This document shows positions 5,704-8,238 of a DNA stretch of 8,238 bases, piece by piece. Position 1 is the stretch's first letter. Each line of letters starts with the position of its first letter. The notes beneath the pieces were generated by a model. That model was not told the origin of the DNA. It saw only the letters and a program-made list of their open reading frames with translations, and did no database searches. The stretch lies in the NCBI GenBank assembly GCA_023269645.1, contig JAHFPR010000086.1, forward strand, positions 1 to 8,238, written 5' to 3'. The position numbers were made by a program, and so were the translations under genes. The stretch comes from Alphaproteobacteria bacterium (lineage in GTDB: Bacteria; Pseudomonadota; Alphaproteobacteria; Rickettsiales; UBA8987).

Positions 5704-5744
5704 ACTATTCTCCGTAGGTTGGTGATGATTAATATCGTTAGGCG

Positions 5745-5786
5745 ACTATAAGGAATCCATGCGTAAGTTGTTTGACCTGGATCAAA
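5745..5786 (-). promoter_or_regulatory. FNR/CRP-family box with class II promoter
   Basis: On the minus strand TTTGATCCAGGTCAAA (5786-5771) is an inverted repeat. Its core TTGAT-CCAG-GTCAA differs at one base from the FNR consensus TTGAT-N4-ATCAA. A -10-like TATAGT lies at 5750-5745, with 21 bp between box and -10. Class II FNR activation places the box centre near -41.5, which gives about 22 bp, so the spacing fits to within one base. No good -35 is present, as expected for an activated promoter. Transcription would begin near 5738 and lead into the Met-rich gene, DUF2933 and copA. The regulator could be FNR, Anr or FixK. Confidence 0.62.
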
Positions 5787-5791
5787 CCTTT

Positions 5792-6262
5792 CTATTCCTT
5801 CAGGTAGGCTTTCAGCAAGGAAAGTGCACTTTTTGATTTCCGTATCTGGGCAGCCGACTTGGAAACATCACGTTCGTGGGTGGCTTCGTGGAAATCATCC
5901 AGCGTTTTGGAGAACTGGGTGATCGCACCTTTCAGCCGTGCCTGCTTATCCGCAGCAAGCGTTTCAGCATGATGGGTGAGCGCATCCGTGGCGTTCTGTA
6001 TATCCATAAGTTTCTCATGCCAGGCATTCATCACCGTACCATTGCTGAAAAAATTTTCCCGGTTTGCATCCGAGATGGAGCTTTCCATCGTAGCAATGCC
6101 ATCCTCCAGCACCTTCAGTGCCTGTTCGGTGGAAAGCGGTGCTTTTTCTACCTGTGCCTGCATATGCTCCGGTGCTTTATGCTCCGCGCTCTCGCTGGCG
6201 TAAACAGGCTGGAAAGAAGCAAGCATGGCGACCATAGTGGTGGAGAGTAAAAACTTTTTCAT
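5792..6262 (-). CDS. Exported helical protein of unknown function
   Basis: I do not recognise a named family for this 156-residue protein. It has a signal peptide (K2-K3, hydrophobic 4-16, likely cleavage after V-Y-A at 20-22), a short His/Glu-rich stretch (24-40), and then about 110 residues that look all-helical with heptad-like hydrophobic spacing, perhaps a small helical bundle. Scattered His and Met residues (28, 33, 34, 82, 97, 98, 125, 129) could bind metal but form no known motif. The ATG at 6262 is preferred over the upstream in-frame TTG at 6268 because AAGGA lies 6 bases before it and the ATG overlaps the RND stop as ATGA. That overlap means coupled translation with the pump, so a periplasmic accessory role in metal efflux is likely but unproven. 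It ends 6 bases before the FNR-type box. Confidence 0.72.
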   Translation of the reverse strand: MKKFLLSTTMVAMLASFQPVYASESAEHKAPEHMQAQVEKAPLSTEQALKVLEDGIATMESSISDANRENFFSNGTVMNAWHEKLMDIQNATDALTHHAETLAADKQARLKGAITQFSKTLDDFHEATHERDVSKSAAQIRKSKSALSLLKAYLKE

Positions 6263-8238
6263 AAACAATCCTTTTGGGTTGAGGCCTTTTCGGCTGAGGG
6301 TTGATCCGCCAGCATCCTGGTGACCGGCTTTCTGCCAAATCTCCAGAATACCAGCGGACGGACGGTGAGATCGAGCAAGGTACTCGAAAACAATCCGCTG
6401 AAGATCACCACTGCTACCGGATGCAGGATTTCCCTGCCCGGCTGGTCGGCGGCAAGAATCAGCGGAATCAGCGCGAGCGAGGCGGTGCTGGCGGTCATCA
6501 GCACCGGCACAAGCCGCTCCTGGGTTCCGCGCACGATCATCGGCAGATCGAAGCGTTCGCCCTCATGTTTCATCAAATGCAGATAGTGCGCGATCATCAT
6601 GATGCCGTTCCGCGCGGCGATGCCGGTGAGGGTAACGAACCCCACCATCGTGGCGATGGAGAACACCCCGCCGGTCAGCCACACGCCCGCCACCGCGCCG
6701 ATAAACGCAAGCGGGATGGAGAGCATCACCTGAAGTGCCAGGTTCACACTCCTGAAATGCGCGTATAGTACCAGGAACATACCGGCAGCGGAGAGGAGGC
6801 TCAATCCGAAAATCATCCGGGAAGCCGAGGCCTGGCTCTCGAACTGCCCGCCATAGGTGATGAAATAGCCGGGCGGTAGTTTTACTTTATCATGGAGCGT
6901 GGATTTCACCTTATCCACCACGCTTACCAGATCCGCACCGGAGACATTAGCCTGCACCACGATGCGCCGCTGCATATTCTCGTGGTTGATGATGTTCGGG
7001 CCTTTGGCTTCCTCTACGTCCGCCAGCATTCCCAGGGGAATGATGCCGCCAGCGAGCGTATCCACCGGGATGTTCCTGATGGCATCAGCATCGCTCCGCG
7101 CCTTATCGGAAAGGCGCATGGTCACATCGTGGATTTTCTGGCCGTCCACGATCTGGCCGATGGTTTTGCCGTTCATGGCGAGTTCTGCATATTCCGCCAC
7201 TTCACCCGCCATCACACCGTATTGCACGGCTTTGTCCCGGTTGATGCGCACATGAAGTTCCGGAATCAGCACCTGCTTTTCCACCGAGAGATCCACAATG
7301 CCGGGGACGGAAGCCATCACTGCGCGTATTTCCTCGGCCTTATCGCGCAGCACACCTAAATCATTTCCGAAAATCTTGATGGCGATCTGCGCGCGCACAC
7401 CGGAAAGCATATGGTCGATGCGGTGGGAAATCGGCTGGCCGATATTCACCACGATACCGGGAATCTGGTCAAGCTGTGCGCGAATATCGTCCAGTATCAC
7501 CCGCCGGGAACGCCGGGATTCCCTGAATTCCACTTCGATTTCCGAGGAATGAACACCTTCCGCATGGTCATCCTGCTCCGCCCTGCCAGTGCGCCTGCCA
7601 GTCTTGGCCACTTCCGGAACCTGGTGGATGAGGTTCTCCGCAATCGTACCGATGCGACCGGATTCCTGCAACGACGTGCCCGGCGCGGATACCACGTTGA
7701 TGGTGGCACTGCCCTCGTTGAACGGCGGGAGAAATTCTCTGCCCATGAAGGGCACTGCGGCGGCGGCGATAATAAAGAGCGCACTCACAATTGTCAGTAC
7801 GAACATGGTATGTGGAAACGCCCAGGCGAGGAGGCGCGCCTCGATGGCCTTGATGCAGCGGATGAGCCAGCCCTCGTGCGCTTCCGCCAGATGCTTCATC
7901 TTCGGCAGCAGGTAATAGCAAAGCGCGGGCGTTACCGTGAGCGAGACGATCAGCGACGCAAGAATGGAAACAATATAGGCGATCCCCAGCGGTGCGAAAA
8001 TGCGGCCTTCGATGCCCTGCATGGCGAAAAGCGGGATGAACACCAGCACCACGATGATGGTGGCGAAGACGATGGAGTTCCGTACTTCGCTGGAGGCAGC
8101 GTAAATCACGCGCAGCGGCGGTTGTGGAGCAGTGGCATGACGGTTTTCGCGCAGGCGGCGGAATACGTTTTCCACACCCACGATGGCATCATCCACCAGC
8201 TCGCCGATGGCTACCGCCAGCCCGCCCAGCGTCATGGT
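6259..8238 (-). CDS. HME-RND heavy-metal efflux pump, CusA/CzcA family (5' partial)
   Basis: The frame is open to the window edge, so the N-terminal third is missing; about 660 residues of the roughly 1,030 usual for the family remain. Positions here count from the ATG codon at 8235. V-D-D-A-I-V-G-V-E-N (14-23) is the proton-relay membrane helix 4 motif of heavy-metal RND pumps. G-R-E-F-L-P-P-F-N-E-G-S and the following periplasmic domain contain G-R-A-E-Q-D-D-H-A-E-G-V-H and R-I-D-H-M-L-S-G-V-R. A second bundle of membrane helices closes the protein, with the family segments G-F-V-T-L-T-G-I-A-A-R-N-G and V-L-M-T-A-S-T-A. These pumps form trimers in the inner membrane and, with an adaptor and an outer-membrane channel, expel metal across the envelope. 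Copper or silver is suggested by the neighbours, but the sequence does not show all CusA substrate methionines. The adaptor and channel genes are presumably upstream, beyond the window. Confidence 0.9.
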   Translation of the reverse strand, partial: TMTLGGLAVAIGELVDDAIVGVENVFRRLRENRHATAPQPPLRVIYAASSEVRNSIVFATIIVVLVFIPLFAMQGIEGRIFAPLGIAYIVSILASLIVSLTVTPALCYYLLPKMKHLAEAHEGWLIRCIKAIEARLLAWAFPHTMFVLTIVSALFIIAAAAVPFMGREFLPPFNEGSATINVVSAPGTSLQESGRIGTIAENLIHQVPEVAKTGRRTGRAEQDDHAEGVHSSEIEVEFRESRRSRRVILDDIRAQLDQIPGIVVNIGQPISHRIDHMLSGVRAQIAIKIFGNDLGVLRDKAEEIRAVMASVPGIVDLSVEKQVLIPELHVRINRDKAVQYGVMAGEVAEYAELAMNGKTIGQIVDGQKIHDVTMRLSDKARSDADAIRNIPVDTLAGGIIPLGMLADVEEAKGPNIINHENMQRRIVVQANVSGADLVSVVDKVKSTLHDKVKLPPGYFITYGGQFESQASASRMIFGLSLLSAAGMFLVLYAHFRSVNLALQVMLSIPLAFIGAVAGVWLTGGVFSIATMVGFVTLTGIAARNGIMMIAHYLHLMKHEGERFDLPMIVRGTQERLVPVLMTASTASLALIPLILAADQPGREILHPVAVVIFSGLFSSTLLDLTVRPLVFWRFGRKPVTRMLADQPSAEKASTQKDCL

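Noticed and set aside
5248..5725. Long plus-strand frames opposite the Met-rich protein.
   Set aside because: They come from the reverse complement of repeated ATG/Met codons, giving Ile/Pro/His/Cys-rich strings. The minus-strand gene has a signal peptide and a ribosome-binding site.
6260..6268. An upstream TTG start for the 156-aa exported protein.
   Set aside because: The ATG 6 bases downstream has AAGGA at good spacing and an ATGA overlap with the RND stop, and gives a normal signal peptide.

Overview
The window looks like chromosomal DNA of a moderately GC-rich proteobacterium, most likely an alphaproteobacterium. The pointers are a type A RNase P RNA whose 3' end reads ACCCGGCUUACAGGCC, a BrnT/BrnA toxin-antitoxin pair, a DUF1189 membrane protein, and mobile GTCATTCC-type palindromic repeats between genes. 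The lineage is inferred from these features; no 16S rRNA or core protein is present to prove it.

Layout. Bases 1-255 carry a foldback repeat with 15-bp perfect terminal inverted repeats, then a promoter and operator-like palindrome. A plus-strand cluster follows: brnT (256-525), brnA (506-739) and a DUF1189 membrane protein (750-1625), whose stop codon lies in an octamer tandem repeat. Next are a 156-bp inverted-repeat element (1681-1836) and, on the minus strand, the RNase P RNA gene rnpB (about 1912-2410). rnpB has a 69-nt palindromic insertion and a good sigma-70-type promoter. A partial second copy of the flanking element (2464-2542) lies on its other side and abuts the remnant of a truncated cation-diffusion-facilitator gene.

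The right two thirds (2548-8238, minus strand) is a metal-resistance locus, probably for copper. In transcription order it holds: an HME-RND efflux pump (5' end outside the window); a 156-aa exported helical protein overlapping it by an ATGA junction; an 88-bp gap with an FNR/CRP-type box and well placed -10; an exported methionine-rich protein; a small DUF2933 membrane protein; a CopA-type Cu(I) P-type ATPase (P1B-1); and the first 40 or so codons of a CzcD-like CDF exporter. The inferred logic is that CopA exports cytosolic Cu(I), the Met-rich and His-rich proteins bind metal in the envelope, and the RND pump moves periplasmic metal out of the cell. The FNR-like box would add oxygen-responsive (low-oxygen) expression of the Met-rich/DUF2933/copA part.

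Most notable for follow-up are the FNR-type promoter inside the copper locus, the palindromic insertion in rnpB, the pair of related repeats bracketing rnpB with the CDF truncation at one of them, and the BrnTA promoter with a near-perfect palindrome and an apparently leaderless start. I did not find a clearly undescribed multi-gene system. The exported 156-aa protein and its link to the RND/Met-rich/DUF2933 module are the least explained protein-level element.
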